Assembly (NCBI GenBank): GCA_950295325.1
Contig: OX485804.1
Span: 53,940,001-54,004,000, forward strand
Source of the DNA: Polytrichum commune
Lineage: Eukaryota > Streptophyta > Polytrichopsida > Polytrichales > Polytrichaceae
Reading direction: 5' to 3'
DNA length: 64,000 nucleotides
This document shows positions 1 to 22,800 of the stretch, piece after piece; positions within the stretch are counted from its first letter, which is position 1; each line of letters opens with the position of its first letter. The notes under the pieces were generated by a model, which saw nothing but the letters and a program-made list of their open reading frames with translations, had not been told where the DNA came from and searched no databases. A program made the translations under genes and the position numbers.

Positions 1-1209
1 TGTGCCAAGCTTTTGAGCTTCATGACTGATTAGAGCATGGAATTAGAGTGAGAGAAGTCCACATTCACATAGGAAGGAAATCACATACGATGGAAGGAGC
101 ACAATGAACCATAAAAGCGTGAGTTAAGCTTAATAAAGAAAGAATGAGGGTGTTTAAGACCTACATTGTTATTGAAATCCTTAATTCAATGTGACATTAA
201 CCCTTATAAACACTAGCTTAGTCTTTCATGTGATCGAGTTCCCTAGATTGTTTTTGATTGCGTATTTCAATGATAGCAAAAACCTAACTACATGCACCAA
301 CTAAAAAATGCAACAACATCAAGTGCACCAACTCAAAAACATAATACTAATGAAAAAACAAATGATGTGTGTTTAAAATGAGATGTTGGAGTGTTGGGAA
401 GGCGTATGTATGTAGGCTTTAGATATAGAATTATATTGGTTGGCAACCATTTTTTGTGCCTCCAGGATGCATAGGGTGACCCACATGACGGAGCACAATA
501 TTGACACTTGTCTCACTCTTAGACAACGAATTATTATATTGTGTATGATGTTCCCGATATTGGGGCACACCAATAGCATGACCATGAACCCCAATAAAGA
601 AGAATTCGAGCATGGTTGAAAACAAACTGGAAGAGGTGGAATAATTTGGAAAACGGCATAATTGGATCTGCATACACACACAATCATGAACAAGGCACAA
701 ACAAGGGTTGCCTATACATATGTGTATGTGGAAAGGAGGACAAGGGCCGCCATGAAGGGCTGCTAACCATGTGCGGATGACTAAAATAAGATAATATGTT
801 GAAATCATTGTGAATTTGTTGGTGAAAGTGAGGAGTGTGTATTGGCAAACCCCTCCAACGTAATTACGAACATCTATTGTTGCTTGTCCTAACCATAATA
901 GCCAAATTGGAAAGCATAATTAACAATGAAGAAGGTTTGCAAAATTGTGAGGATTATGAGTGTGCAAGGTAAAACCAATAGATGGTTTCCAAAATGAGGT
1001 CATAAGAGCGATGAGAAAAGCAGTGGTTTCAAAATGTGTTGAGTGTTATACATGACATTGGTTGTGGGCTACATGTACACAAATTTGTTGTATGTTGTGA
1101 TAACAAAAAACTTGCAATTGAATCTAAACATGGTAGTTTGTGTAGGCATCCTCATAGGTACTTGTTACGCTTCGCGCATACAAGAAGGTGTGTGGGAAGT
1201 TATATTCCA

Positions 1210-1210
<1 letters not shown>

Positions 1211-1240
<30 letters not shown>
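1211..1240. repeat. (TG)15 microsatellite
   Basis: Uninterrupted TG dinucleotides. It creates artificial Cys/Val-rich open frames on both sides. Confidence 0.95.
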
Positions 1241-1243
<3 letters not shown>

Positions 1244-4148
1244 ATGTACCATATGTTGTGGAACCACATAAATAAGAATTGGGTGGTTGCATTCTTTTCA
1301 TGAAATTTGATCCCAGCCTATGCATTGTTGGCTCAAAGATTGTCATATGGCATGCCATAAGATTCTTATCCTTGCCTACAATCTACAATGGAGGGTAGCA
1401 TCCGATCCAAAAAGGAAAACTTCATGATCCAAATGCCATTGTGATGCATGTGCCATCGCTCTAAAAATGTCTCGCAAGGAGTTATGTGAGGCTTCGACCA
1501 TCACATTCATGAACAAGTTTGAAATTGTGTACAACCACGTGAAACAATATCCAAGCACAACCACTGTATGATGTGGTGGTGTGTTTAGATAGGGAGATGC
1601 TAGCTGTGGTTGTTGTCCATTTTTTGATGTAGTATAAGGTTGTGTTGGCCCACGTGATTGTCATTGTTTAAAACACTTCTCCCAAGTTCCTTATTTCATG
1701 ATTACCTAGAAGGAAGGCTCTTACACCAAGCCAAAGAAGACTATTGGATTGTAAATGAAGCTCTTTGTGGCATGGCTGGCCTATAGACGGATTGCCGGAT
1801 ATTATTGTTTTGTACAACATGTTTCCACACATTGTGACAAATGTTAGCAAGACAAACATGAAAGTGCATTTGTTATATGAGAATATCACTGCATTTAAGA
1901 ACCTTAGAGCATGCAACAAGCTGTGGTTGCGTCTTTCGAACTCTACCAATGTTGGAACAAGCCTTTGCATAATACTACAAGATGTGAGAGATGAAGGTTA
2001 TGAAGACGCACATAATATGTGTCAACAACTTGGTTGTATACAACATGTAAAGAAGGGAGCTAAGAGACACTATGTGAGTGCCTATGACATCTTTAGCAAG
2101 GAGTGCATTTTGCATTGTTGTTATGCAATTGCCATTCCTTATGCTCACTATAGATGAGTTGTGGGTGCTATACGAGAATGCAACATAATAGGGATATTTC
2201 GAAAACTAAAAGACGACCACTTGAAGGCCTGCCTCACCAACCACGTACAATGGAGTGCATGTGCCTAGGCTACCAAACATCACCTACACTGAGATGTTGA
2301 GTAGCATGAGAGTAACTCTCAATAGGGATTTCCTTTGACCAAAATTTATGGGTAGATAGAGTTTGCATACATGTTGTACACATGCAAAATGAGGAGACTG
2401 GATAATGGATAATTGAGTGATGATAAACAATGGTGGTTGGCGAGACTTAGCGCCTGTGCAAGAGTGGTTTAGTTGTGTATCATTTGGGTTCATAAAAGAA
2501 AGCGTGCACGATTTTATATTCCATATTGTTGGATGCAAATTTGAAAGCATGGTGATTGTAGCTTGCATGGTTGGCAACATAAAACAAGCTTTTGATGCAT
2601 TCACTCCCACTAGGGCATGGGGACATAGAAGAAGGTCGGGGTGTTGGCAAAATGGGTTAGTATGTATATGTCGTGGAGTGAGAGTGGAGGCATTAAGTGG
2701 ATGCCGTGGAAATTGGAATGGTTTGGCCGGTGGTTTGGCCGGTGGTATGTGCAACATCGTACTTGGAGTGCAACATGGGGGCAACGTAGAGAGTAGTTAA
2801 TATGTTACCGGTGTATGTTGAAGAGGCACATGCCAAAGAAGAGACTAGTTGTATGGGTTGTGAAAGCCATGATGTAACCTTAGTGGAATTGGAATTCACT
2901 TACGACGTGGCCAAAGGCACAATGGTGGCCATGTAGAGGACATATATTGGGGTGTACTTACATAGAAATGTATTGTGCAATATTGTGTTGGTAGTAGTGA
3001 ATGTGGTCAGTGGAAATGAATGTATGTGGAAGGAAAGCCATTGCTTTTATTTTAATAAAATAAAATAAAATGTTTATTTGTTTATTTATTTTCTTGAAGG
3101 GGGGGGGCTATGACATGATTATGTAGGGGTAGACACAATCCACAATAATGTGAAAATTGTTGTAAGGTAGAGGAACATCAAAGATAACACTATCATATCT
3201 TTGAGAATGACTAGAAATTGGACATTAAAAATTAAATTTTAAAAAAAATTAAAATTCCATGTTTGTGGTTATGTTGTGCCTCCAAAATAGTGCAATGAAA
3301 GTAGCAAGAATTCATTTTTATTGTATGTGCGTGATGCCATTGGAGTGCATGTTGGGAAATGTGGCCATGAGAGAGATAAAATGTGTAGCGCATGTTAAAT
3401 GAGTACATAATGTTGTTATGCCTTGTAGCATGTTTTGCAGTTGAACACACTATATTATAGCACATAAAGATGTTGCAAGTAATTCGTATTACCAACGGTG
3501 GGCTCTAGGGCATGCCTTAACCGCCCTCAATGTAAACGGTCATCGTGAATCATAACATTATATGCTTCAAGAGCACTGGGAAAATACATGTTGGCAGCCA
3601 TAGGCCACACCATTACAAACTTTAGGTGGTGAAGAAGGACGGCAACCATCCTTGAAAAACATCTACTAATAACCAGCAGAAACGAGCATGTTGTGGACGT
3701 TGAACATTGCCACATTTGCTTTGAACAGCTGGACATATAAGGTTGAGCTCTGTCATGGCATGGGCACAGACACATAACACAAATAAAGTATGATAATGAT
3801 ATTGCCATCACACATGAACTATGGCCGTGATGGTAGTTAAGTCGCCCACCACTATAGGATGGGAAAAAACCACGTTGGACTCCAATTTTTATTTTATTGA
3901 GCATCAACTTCCTGCCTATGCGGGTAGAGAAAATTTGCATTGGGCATTCCTCAAACATGTTGCCTGTTGGCATTGTTCTCCACCTCACGCCCTAGACGGA
4001 CGTATTGAAGGCCACTTGAAATTATATTTTTGTGCTAGCTCAGATCCCTCGAGGTCAACCTCCACTTTTGGTTGCATAGGGCAATTATTCCACCCACTAT
4101 GTTGCAATGGCCAGTTGCAAGTGGTTGCTATGGACATGATTTCTTCTA

Positions 4149-4172
4149 GAGAGAGAGAGAGAGAGAGAGAGA
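4149..4172. repeat. (GA)12 microsatellite
   Basis: Uninterrupted GA dinucleotide tract in intergenic DNA. Confidence 0.95.
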
Positions 4173-5344
4173 ACCAACTTTGGGCTTGTGTGAATGAGGG
4201 GTACTTCTCCTTGATCATAGTGTCGAGCTCTTAACTTATGTAAGCCCGAAGCAAGTTAACTAAGCATGGATTGTCCTTCAGGGGTAAGGGGTGCTTTGAA
4301 CCCCACATTTCTTGGACCTCATATCTTAGTGTTAACCTTACCTTAGCGCGGGGGGGGGGGGATAACAAAGGTCACACATCATGTCAAAAGTGAAGTATTC
4401 CCTAATCACATAGTTCGAGTTGAAACTTTTGTTTGCGATGCAACTTTCCAATTAGTGTGCACACAACTGCCTTCCAATTCTCAAGTACCTAAGTGTTATT
4501 GTGACAAACTTGCATGATGGCATGAATAATTTGACCAAAGACTAGGAATGAGCATGCTATGATTTTTTCTTAAATGACAACTTCAATCTTAGTGCCCTAG
4601 CAAAGTTCCCATGGCATCTCTTTTGTTTACAATGGATGAGGGAGCATGAGGTGTAGTATTGTTAAAAAAATGTATTGATCATGGAATGTAATGATGCTTT
4701 GTCATGCATTTAAAAAATTGCCAAGTATTCACAATCATAGAATGGCAAGTCACCTACCAAAATCAAATACCATTTTTGGTCTTTTGTTAGGAAGAAATTC
4801 ATTAAACAACTTACACAGGTGTTCTTGGATGGCCGATGTAGGATAAGAGTAGGTATTCATTTCTGACCCACATTAATTTTCTTGCAATAGCTGAGTGGCA
4901 ACTATGTAGTGAGGGTGACATATGACAAGTTATGAAGACTACTCTAATCAACACCACTTTTAGTGGACCATACGTAAGTGGGGGGCCTTGAAGGAGTTCC
5001 AGGCTTTTGGAAGCTCCTCCCAGTCTCCAGTAACCAAAACTACAAGTAAGAATTGTGTAGGCTTCGAATTAAGGCTTCTTGAAACAGCCTCTTCATGATA
5101 ATGAACATATTTGAGTTCATTTAAGAATGGAAATTAAGCCATCTGGACAGTAATAAACCCATCTCTCCCAACAGTGAAAGGAAAGATTCAGATTGAAGTG
5201 TTGATTTGACAAAGCTGGAATGACATTCAATGAGACTTGTGGTTCAGTCAAGACTGCTTAAACAACTTCACAGCAGATAAGGCATAACAATACTACTGAC
5301 CGCCTTCAATTTCAGACTAACATGAACAGTATGATTTCTGAAGC

Positions 5345-5350
5345 TTTATT
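5345..5350 (-). terminator. candidate poly(A) signal of the FAN-like gene
   Basis: Reads AATAAA on the minus strand about 260 nt downstream of the stop codon at 5609-5611. Plant near-upstream elements are loose, so this is only a candidate. Confidence 0.3.
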
Positions 5351-5608
5351 CAACAATTTGCCTTCTCCATAGAGGGCCAATTTCACACCACGTTTGAACT
5401 GCTCTACACATTTCAATAGAGCTCAAGAAAATAGCAGACTAGCTATTCTAAGACTGATAAACAATTGGTTTTTCAAGTCAACAATTCCAAACTCATAATG
5501 GGTGTCATTAGATTGAGGTTCCTCTTTCAACTATCTCCTATCCATACAACACCTATGTGTCAATGTGTATATTAACGCCACAGGTCATCAAATATTACAT
5601 ACTATTAT

Positions 5609-15723
<10,115 letters not shown>

Positions 15724-16913
15724 TTTTACTAGCCCTCGGCAGTGCTGAAATTAATCCTCTTCAGACTTTAATTTCGGAAGTTTGGTATCTTAACATTAAA
15801 GCTCAGCTCAGCTCAGCCGAATTCAAGCACTCTCGACAGGTTTAATGAAACTACAGTGACTTCACACTGCCACGACATCAATTCTTTCACAGGACTATCA
15901 CCTCCCTTCACACCATTATATCAATTTTGCATCATTCTCATCTTAATCCAGGAAATGTTGATGTCATTTCATGTAGTTCAGCATATTGCATACACTGTGA
16001 TCACCAAGGCTGCAGCACAGGCTTGTACAGAATCATCAACCGACTGTAATGAAAGTAAAATTTGTATCACAAACCTCTGGATACTTACTATGTGACGGTT
16101 AGGAAAGAAACAACAATACACTAGCATAGCGACATTTGTGGCAAGAGACATCAAATTTCTCCAGTTCCTATTATTGCTACAATGCATTCATTCATCACTT
16201 TCTAGAATGTGAGCTAACTTACACCAGCTTAACAATCTACATGCTCACGATCTTCTAAGCCATGAGAATGAAATCGCCTCTACAAAAATTGACACGTCAC
16301 ACACAGTGTCACGATGATGCTGGACTATGATGACACGTCACACACTGGGTCACTATGATGATAGTTATGCACACAGCCTAAAGTCGCTACGCTTAGGGCA
16401 ACCAATCAATCAATTGCACAATCTCGAAGATTGTTGAGCACTGGGGTCGGGAACCCGATCCCGCACTTGGCCACAGGGCACAGAGTGGAAGCTGCCGAGG
16501 CTCTAGAAGCAATGATTTGCATAAGATGTAGTGTGAGAATTAGGTTTTGGTGATCCATGTGCGTGGCTGACTGAAAGTGTGGGTGTCAGTGAGTGTGTAG
16601 TGGTTGCGAAGGATGATGTCCCAGGGCAATCAATCCATGAGTTGAGTGAGTAAGAATCGGCTGACAAGAGAATTGAGCGTCCCGGAGTCTGAAGCAGCAA
16701 GAGGTAAGTTGGACTTGTTCAGGATTCCATGGCAGCAGGCGGGCGAGCGACAGAGGTAAGGACAGAGCAGGGAAGTTTAGCAATGACACAGGACGGCCCG
16801 GCCCCGAACGAAGGACGAAGGACAAAGGACGCAAGCAATGACGAAGAAAGGAAGAAAGAACGAGTTGGGCCTCGAATCCTTCTCTGAAGCTTCCGGATTG
16901 CCATGTCTAACAC
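15724..16913 (-). promoter_or_regulatory. 5' flank / 5' UTR of the FAN-like gene
   Basis: Upstream of the start codon at 15721-15723 the sequence becomes GC-richer near 16.4-16.9 kb, typical of a plant promoter/5' UTR border before the AT-rich intergenic DNA. Short open frames on the minus strand (around 16.5-16.9 kb) are Ser/Leu/Pro-rich without recognisable similarity. A spliced 5' UTR is possible. The transcription start cannot be placed by eye. Confidence 0.4.
16290..16360. promoter_or_regulatory. duplicated ACGT-core (G-box/ABRE-like) element
   Basis: Two near-identical ~29 nt units, at 16290-16317 and 16331-16360 (period 41), each contain TGACACGTCACACAC and end in ATGATG. The ACGT core is the usual target of bZIP factors. 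They lie about 600 nt upstream of the FAN-like start codon. The function is inferred from the motif only. Confidence 0.45.
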
Positions 16914-17054
16914 GATGGTGAATTATCATGTTAAGCTAATATTAAGTATTTTCCCTCATTATTTTATTTTGTTTTATTAAGCAGCGTGCGTTCATTCATA
17001 TGGACCTCGAGAATATAACCATGTTGTAGCTAGTGCATATTCAATCTGAATATT

Positions 17055-17077
17055 ACATTAAATATGATATTTAATGT
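17055..17077. repeat. perfect palindrome with 11-bp arms
   Basis: ACATTAAATAT, a single central G, then the exact reverse complement. Related sequences are at 18320-18342 (decayed) and 37840-37864 (12-bp arms). Confidence 0.85.
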
Positions 17078-18789
17078 CTTTATGATAACTTCTCATGTGA
17101 CACTTCTTATGAATAAGTGAACAAATATTATCACGGATGATGGATGAGTTCATCCATTGGCCAAACTCTTCCTTCGCTTGTCATCAACTTGTGATGAAAT
17201 ATTGTCATGGATGATTGAAATTTGGATGGAAAAACACTTGGTAAGTAACAGTAATTGCAACACTATAAATCTATAATCCCCCAGTAACTTCACAAGCAAT
17301 GACAAATAATGTTGGATTAACATTTAGTGTCGGTGACACTACATTGCATTTTCAATTTAGTATTGAGCAAGACAATTAGAATTGGTGACACTAAATAACG
17401 CTCGTTAATAAGGTTATGTCCTACATCAATTGGGTAGCTACATTAAAGGCCGGTTAATACATGAGACCAAGGGTCTGTGACCATTGCACTTCAAGCAATG
17501 CACTCTCATTGGTGGAAAAGGTGGAGCCATGTCCAAGTTTGCTTCACACTATGCTTGAGGGAGCAATGGAGTAAGTGAATGCAAGATAGATGCAAGTTAT
17601 ACATGGATTCGTATAAGGCATCAAATGGATTGGGTTTCATGGTCACTTGGATTATTTTCAACAACCACCTCGTGGAGGTAGGCCTAACACAAAACCAGTG
17701 GACCATGGCACTCTGAAATATCACAATCGTTGATTTAATAGATATTTTATCATGTACGGCGACACATCATGAATAAAAATTCATTGAAATAGCATTTGGT
17801 TGTGGGTCCGATCACATATGACTTCACAATACACTTGAGGGCCCATGACCACACCACATGATTTGGGAAGTGTCTCGGGATGGCCTTTGGACACTTCTTT
17901 TGGACACAATGTCATGGTCATGGCTTTTGGCTCGTGTGTGAAGTGGCCCTAAGAATTGATTCACATGGAGTCCCAAGTCCCAACATGAAGGCAAAGTCCC
18001 AATTGTTGAGGACACCATTGAAATATGCTTGACTATCATTAGCATCTTGACAATGTTATGGTAAAATATTTGCACCACTTGTGTTGAGGGTTGGGTCAAA
18101 TAAAAAGCTAGACCCAACTCTCAACGCAAGTCTCAATGTTCACCTCCAAAAAGTGTGTCATGTACACATCCATGTTATATGCGGGACTTCAAATTTGGAA
18201 TCATATGTGAAATGGTATATCCCAACTTTCATGTGCACAATGGCTGAGATTGCACAGATTGACCTCAAGTGACTTGGGAGTTAGGACTTGGGACCCGCGC
18301 GTGTAAACTGGCCCTAAATACATTAAATATTGTATTTAGTGTCGTATGATATTTTTTATGTTATTGTGGCAACTTTTCCAAAAACATTTCTTATTAATAA
18401 GTTTACAAGTATTGTCATGGATGATTGAAGTTTGGATGAAGTTTATGTTATTGAAGCACAATACAACTAGAAATAAGATTGCACAAGCACATACACATAC
18501 ACAAAGGCATATGCACAATGCTTGAAATGAGTTGGTCATCTTCACTTCTTGCCTTGTCATTTATTGCATTTGTTTCCCTTTGTTCGTACAATCTATATGG
18601 GCTATGTCAACTCTCACTTCCTAAAAAAATATGAATCTATTCAAAAATTATTCATATACATGCCTCTAACAATCACAATCCTATGATTACGAGCAATACA
18701 ATCATCTATCCACCACCTTCTCTTGCTTCTTGAATTTCACCTAGGTTATCTCATATTTCCTCTTCACGCTTATCGATATCTTTACCGTC

Positions 18790-19370
18790 ATCTACATAAA
18801 TATATTGGACATATTATACATCAAACATGCCAATGCATACTCCATAATCAACTTCTTTATCAGTATGGTCTCCAAGGCAATACTCAAATGTTCGTACAAG
18901 GGTGACAAACTTTGGAGCAAAGTCATGACAACATCTTCGTTTTTCATGTGTTCCTCCAAGCAAGCAAGTGCATCCACAAGTACTTTAACCTTGTTCATGT
19001 GGTTCAACAAGTTATCATCTTCTTGCATCTTACATGTGAAGAACTTGCAGCGAATGAGGAGAATGTTGGTCAAACTCTTCGTCTCATGGATATTGCAAAG
19101 ATTTGTTATGTCTCCATTGATCCTTTGCAACTCTTGATGTGCCTAAGTCGATTATCAACCAACTTGAGCACAATAATGGAAATTGCCTTCTTGACATGCC
19201 TTTAGTATTGTTCCTTTACTTTGGGATGAACATTGGAAGGCGGAGCTTCCTCAAATTTGTCCACAATGTCCTAAAATTTGTGGAAGCCAACCCCATCTCT
19301 AATTTGATCTTCCGAAAATTGAAGTTCTATCCATTGAATTTGTCAATAACTATAACACTTTCACCCTCAA
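18790..19370 (-). mobile_element. decayed Ty1/copia gag (UBN2-type) fragment
   Basis: On the minus strand, pieces in different frames line up in copia gag order: KFNG followed by NFNFRKIKLEMGLAS, then KKAISIIVLKLVDNRLRHIKS, then NIHETKSLTNILLIRCKFFT, CKMQEDDNLLNHMNKVKVL and DVVMTLLQSLSPLYEHL. Several frameshifts and stops separate them, so it is a fossil. No protease, integrase, reverse transcriptase or LTRs could be recognised next to it. Confidence 0.8.
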
Positions 19371-21469
19371 GTGATGTTGTCTTACCCTCAAAGATTGGGA
19401 TATACTTTTTAATTACTTAAATCAATATTTTCATAGCGATGGTATACAATAAATGGCTTCATAAACCTCAATCAATCCATATTATACTAAATGACCCCCC
19501 TCTTGAACTCAAATTTGCACTCGCTCATTAATCCACTCAAATTAGGCCCTTTTATTCCAAAACACGTCTTTGCACCTCAAACCACCCAAACTAGGCCCCT
19601 TTGGTTCCAAGTGTGCATTTGCATCCTTAATCCATTTAAATCAGATCCTCTTGAATTCAATTAAGCCCTTTTGAAATCAAATGTGTTTTTGTACAATCAA
19701 TCCACTCAAATCAAATCCTTTTAAATTAGAATGAGCATTATTGCTCTCAAATGTGTTTTTGCACCTTTTGCCTTTGCACCCTCATTCAACGTTTGCTAAT
19801 AGTTTCACTTACTCCCAAACTAATTCTAACCCTCTTTTTCGTACAGGGAACAACATTTTTTTCATTCCTACCACACTTCCTCTCTCTCACGATCGTTGAC
19901 CCCTTCAATCTCGATTCTCTCTAGCTCATCTCTAAGACTAAGAAACACTTAATGTCACCATTCCGCACATTGTTTATCATTTTCAAATCTCTCCCATTCG
20001 CAAACAAACTTACTTACAATTCTTAATTTGATCGACCGTGTTCTCAACTTCAAATTCCATCCAATACAATCACAATATCATATTATAGTTATCTCTTTTA
20101 CAAAGTCGATCATAACAAGAAAACAATTCTACCAGTCTTTGGCAATTGTTGTATAACTCATAGACAAGAAGAAAAGAATAAGCTTTAACTAAAAGTTGTT
20201 TCCGACAATTTCCCAATTGTTGTGGCAATTATTAACTTGTTCCAAAAAAATAGTCTAACTATGGTCCTCACACAATCATTGTGTCAAGGGAAACAATACC
20301 ATAAGTTTATCAATAAGCTCAAAATTGATCAAAGAAATGTCTCCCTCTCTTTGCACCTATTGGTTCCTTCTAGCAAGAGGAGGGAGAAAATAGTTTGAAT
20401 TTCCTGATTCCTTCCATAGTTCACTATTTTCATCCATTGTAGTACAATTTTCACTTATATATAATTAAAATGTCTATAGTTAAATTATCAATTTAAACTT
20501 TTGGCTCACAAAAGGCCATAACAATACATTAATATGTTATTTTTTTCAATGCTCAAGTGGGTAGGTTGTAAAGAAGACTAGGGAAACTATTGTGGGGATG
20601 TCAATTAAGTGAGATTGCCAACAATTGTCTTTTTGGTTCCACATGATACATGGTAAATGACATTTTGATATGTGTAACATATGTTGGAAAGCATGCGAAG
20701 AAATTATAAGAGGAATATGCATTGAACCCAATAAATGTTAGTATATGAATCAATGAGAATCTAGAACCCATCTCTTTCTATCAAGAATACGACCTTTTGG
20801 TGTAAACAACAAATATTAGCAAGATGCACCATCCACTTTTGGTATTCAGTCCGAATGACAACTACAAATGATGGCTCAATTTGGTCATAATTCAACAATT
20901 GCAATTGATGAGTCCTTCGGCACCACTCAAACAAGGGTGGGTCCATTTGCCTTTACCTTCACATATATATATTTTTTGTTCATATATGTATCTTTCATTC
21001 ACAGTCATGTCCTTCATTGTACCTCATGGTTGGGACTCATTGCTCTACATGATTATGGCATTTGACGATTGGAGGAATGGTATCCCAATAACATTTTCTT
21101 GTTGTCTCAAAGACACGCAACAACAACAACAAACATGTTATTCAAGCACTAGATAGACAAATGAGGAGCATTGAAGACATATGAAGACCATAATTTCTAT
21201 TTGTTGATAATGGCCATTCAGAGATAAAGTTAACACACTCATGTTAGTTTGTTATGCTTTTGGTATTGTCTTTGAGTGTCATAGATTGTCATTTATGGTA
21301 TTATCCTACATTTCCCTTGTCTATCATTCTTGAAGGACATTGTCATCCTTATATTTAGTTTGGCTAGTCCTTATGTGTGTAGTGCGATGTGGCCAAACTC
21401 CTAGATTTTCTTATGCCTATGGTATGTTAGAAAGTCATGGGCGAAGAATCCCATGAAGAAGATAACATC

Positions 21470-21760
21470 CAAAGATGAGATAGCTACCAACCTTCAATCT
21501 TTAGTGAACATTAGAGTTATCCATTAACTCAACCAGAGTTCTAGTAGGGAGTTGGTTGATTCGCATGCATAACTTTCCATGTTCAGTAAGTTTTGGGTGC
21601 ATGCTTGGAGTCAATGTGGAGGTTTGAACGAAGGAGACTCCATATTGGTTCATTGAGATGCCAATAGTCATCAAGGAATTCCGGTATACCATACACATTT
21701 ATGTAAGATGGTAGTGCGTACAAAATCGATTTATGACCTAAGGGTGGGTTTTACATTGGG
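21470..21760 (-). repeat. dispersed repeat, copy A (related to 32.2-32.6 kb)
   Basis: Read on the minus strand, the block GTTCAAACCTCCA.. through ACCCAAAACTTACTGA.. TGGAAAG.. to ACCAACTCCC matches, in the same order, the plus-strand block near 32450-32560 inside an intron of the coiled-coil gene. It is divergent but clear over roughly 110 nt. The family is unknown to me. Confidence 0.55.
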
Positions 21761-21939
21761 GTCTAGGTTCAAGATACTTGGGTTTCAAAACACACCCTAA
21801 TGGACCTCACTTTCAAACTCGAGATTGGACCCAAGTTAGAAAATTGGTTTCTCAAACTAGAAGGAATTTTATCTTGAGTGGAGATAACTGATATTTGGTG
21901 GGAAAGTGATATCACGTTAATGCCACTTCATTATTTCAT

Positions 21940-22580
21940 ACCTTGGACAACAACACTAGTGTAGACTCCTTGGGTCCAAAAAAATTGTTCTCGACCAATA
22001 AGATCACTTGATTTCAAAGTTTCAATGGTCCTGGAGCCAAATGTAAACCCAGTTTTTACTTAGATGATATACCACATTGGATGTGACATTCATAAAAGTC
22101 AAGTAAGTTAGAATGATGAATTCCAAAACCTTGGCTTGGCAATCATTTGAGAATTGAGAGGCAAGCAATGAAAGTGGTGCTTTGGAGTCCCATTTGCCAT
22201 CATATTTGGCCACATAGGTTGGCAAATGAGTTAAACTTTCTGACCAAGATAAGTTGACAAGAAAATGGTGCCACATTAGGACCGCTTCAATTTCTTAGCT
22301 TATGGCCCAAAATTGACCACGAGAAACATATATAAAGTATACATATCTTGAACCCCAATCCTAGTATAAACTCCTTGGGTGTAAAAGTTTGCTCTTGACT
22401 AATAGGACCACTCGATTTTGAACTTTCATTGGTGTTGGACCCAATGTAAACCCACCCTTAACTTAGTAGAGTTACCGCATTGAAAGTGACATTGATAGTC
22501 AACAAGTAAGCCAAAAACGAGGAAATTCCAAGCCTAGCAAACTTAGGTTGACGATCAATTACATATCGAAAGGTTGGGCC
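21940..22580. repeat. tandem duplication, period about 404 bp
   Basis: Unit 1 (from about 21945) and unit 2 (from about 22350) share ACTCCTTGGGT, GACCAATAAGA / GACTAATAGGA, CACTTGATTT / CACTCGATTT, AATGTAAACCCA, TGTGACATTCAT / AGTGACATTGAT and the following GTCAAGTAAG / TCAACAAGTAAG. The copies are strongly diverged. The phrase AATGTAAACCCACCCTTA also recurs near 21745 (minus strand) and 57680. Confidence 0.65.
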
Positions 22581-22800
22581 CATTATCCAACTTTGCTATC
22601 CTGCAACTATTTTCAGTCGCTAGGGAGGCCAAACAAGTAAAGAGCGGCAATATAACACAACAAAAAAGTGGCTATTGCCAAGGCCAACCAGCACGTAGAG
22701 TGCTGTAAAAACACGGCCAGTGTTTTACCACCCCAGCACAATAAACACACTGCCTTAGTTACCAGAAGGTAATAGTATACATTTTTACGTCTAATATTTA

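Larger units (their letters stand above)
1..5590. other. AT-rich intergenic region, no recognisable gene
   Basis: No reading frame here looks like a conserved protein. The longest ones (about 130-166 codons near 1.77-2.16 kb, 2.28-2.78 kb and 3.53-3.99 kb) have no motif I recognise, no neighbouring in-frame exons and biased composition. The region holds a (GT)n tract near 1211-1240, a (GA)n tract near 4149-4172, and G-runs near 3102-3109 and 4349-4358. The last few hundred bases (about 5.3-5.6 kb) are probably the 3' UTR of the minus-strand FAN-like gene. I infer decayed transposon DNA for the rest. Confidence 0.5.
16914..22800. other. AT-rich intergenic region with decayed repeats
   Basis: Separates the divergent FAN-like and coiled-coil genes. 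It holds a decayed copia gag (18.79-19.37 kb), palindromes (17055-17077 and a decayed copy at 18320-18342), a ~400 bp tandem duplication (21.94-22.58 kb) and a segment shared with an intron at 32.4 kb. The 19.4-20.5 kb stretch repeats a loose motif with 'CCACTCAAATNAG.CC' and 'TTTGCACC' several times at ~50-80 nt spacing, suggesting another degenerate minisatellite. I see no gene. Confidence 0.5.

Noticed and set aside
1036-1303. Open frames around the TG repeat with Cys/Val runs
   Set aside because: The frame is open only because of the dinucleotide repeat; no conserved flanking sequence.
1765-2157. 130-codon plus-strand open frame
   Set aside because: No recognisable domain, no partner exons, lies in AT-rich decayed DNA; probably chance or transposon debris.
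3527-3988. 153-codon minus-strand open frame rich in Cys, Met and Ser
   Set aside because: No family recognised, composition atypical for a conserved protein, no splice partners. Could be repeat-derived, not supportable as a gene.
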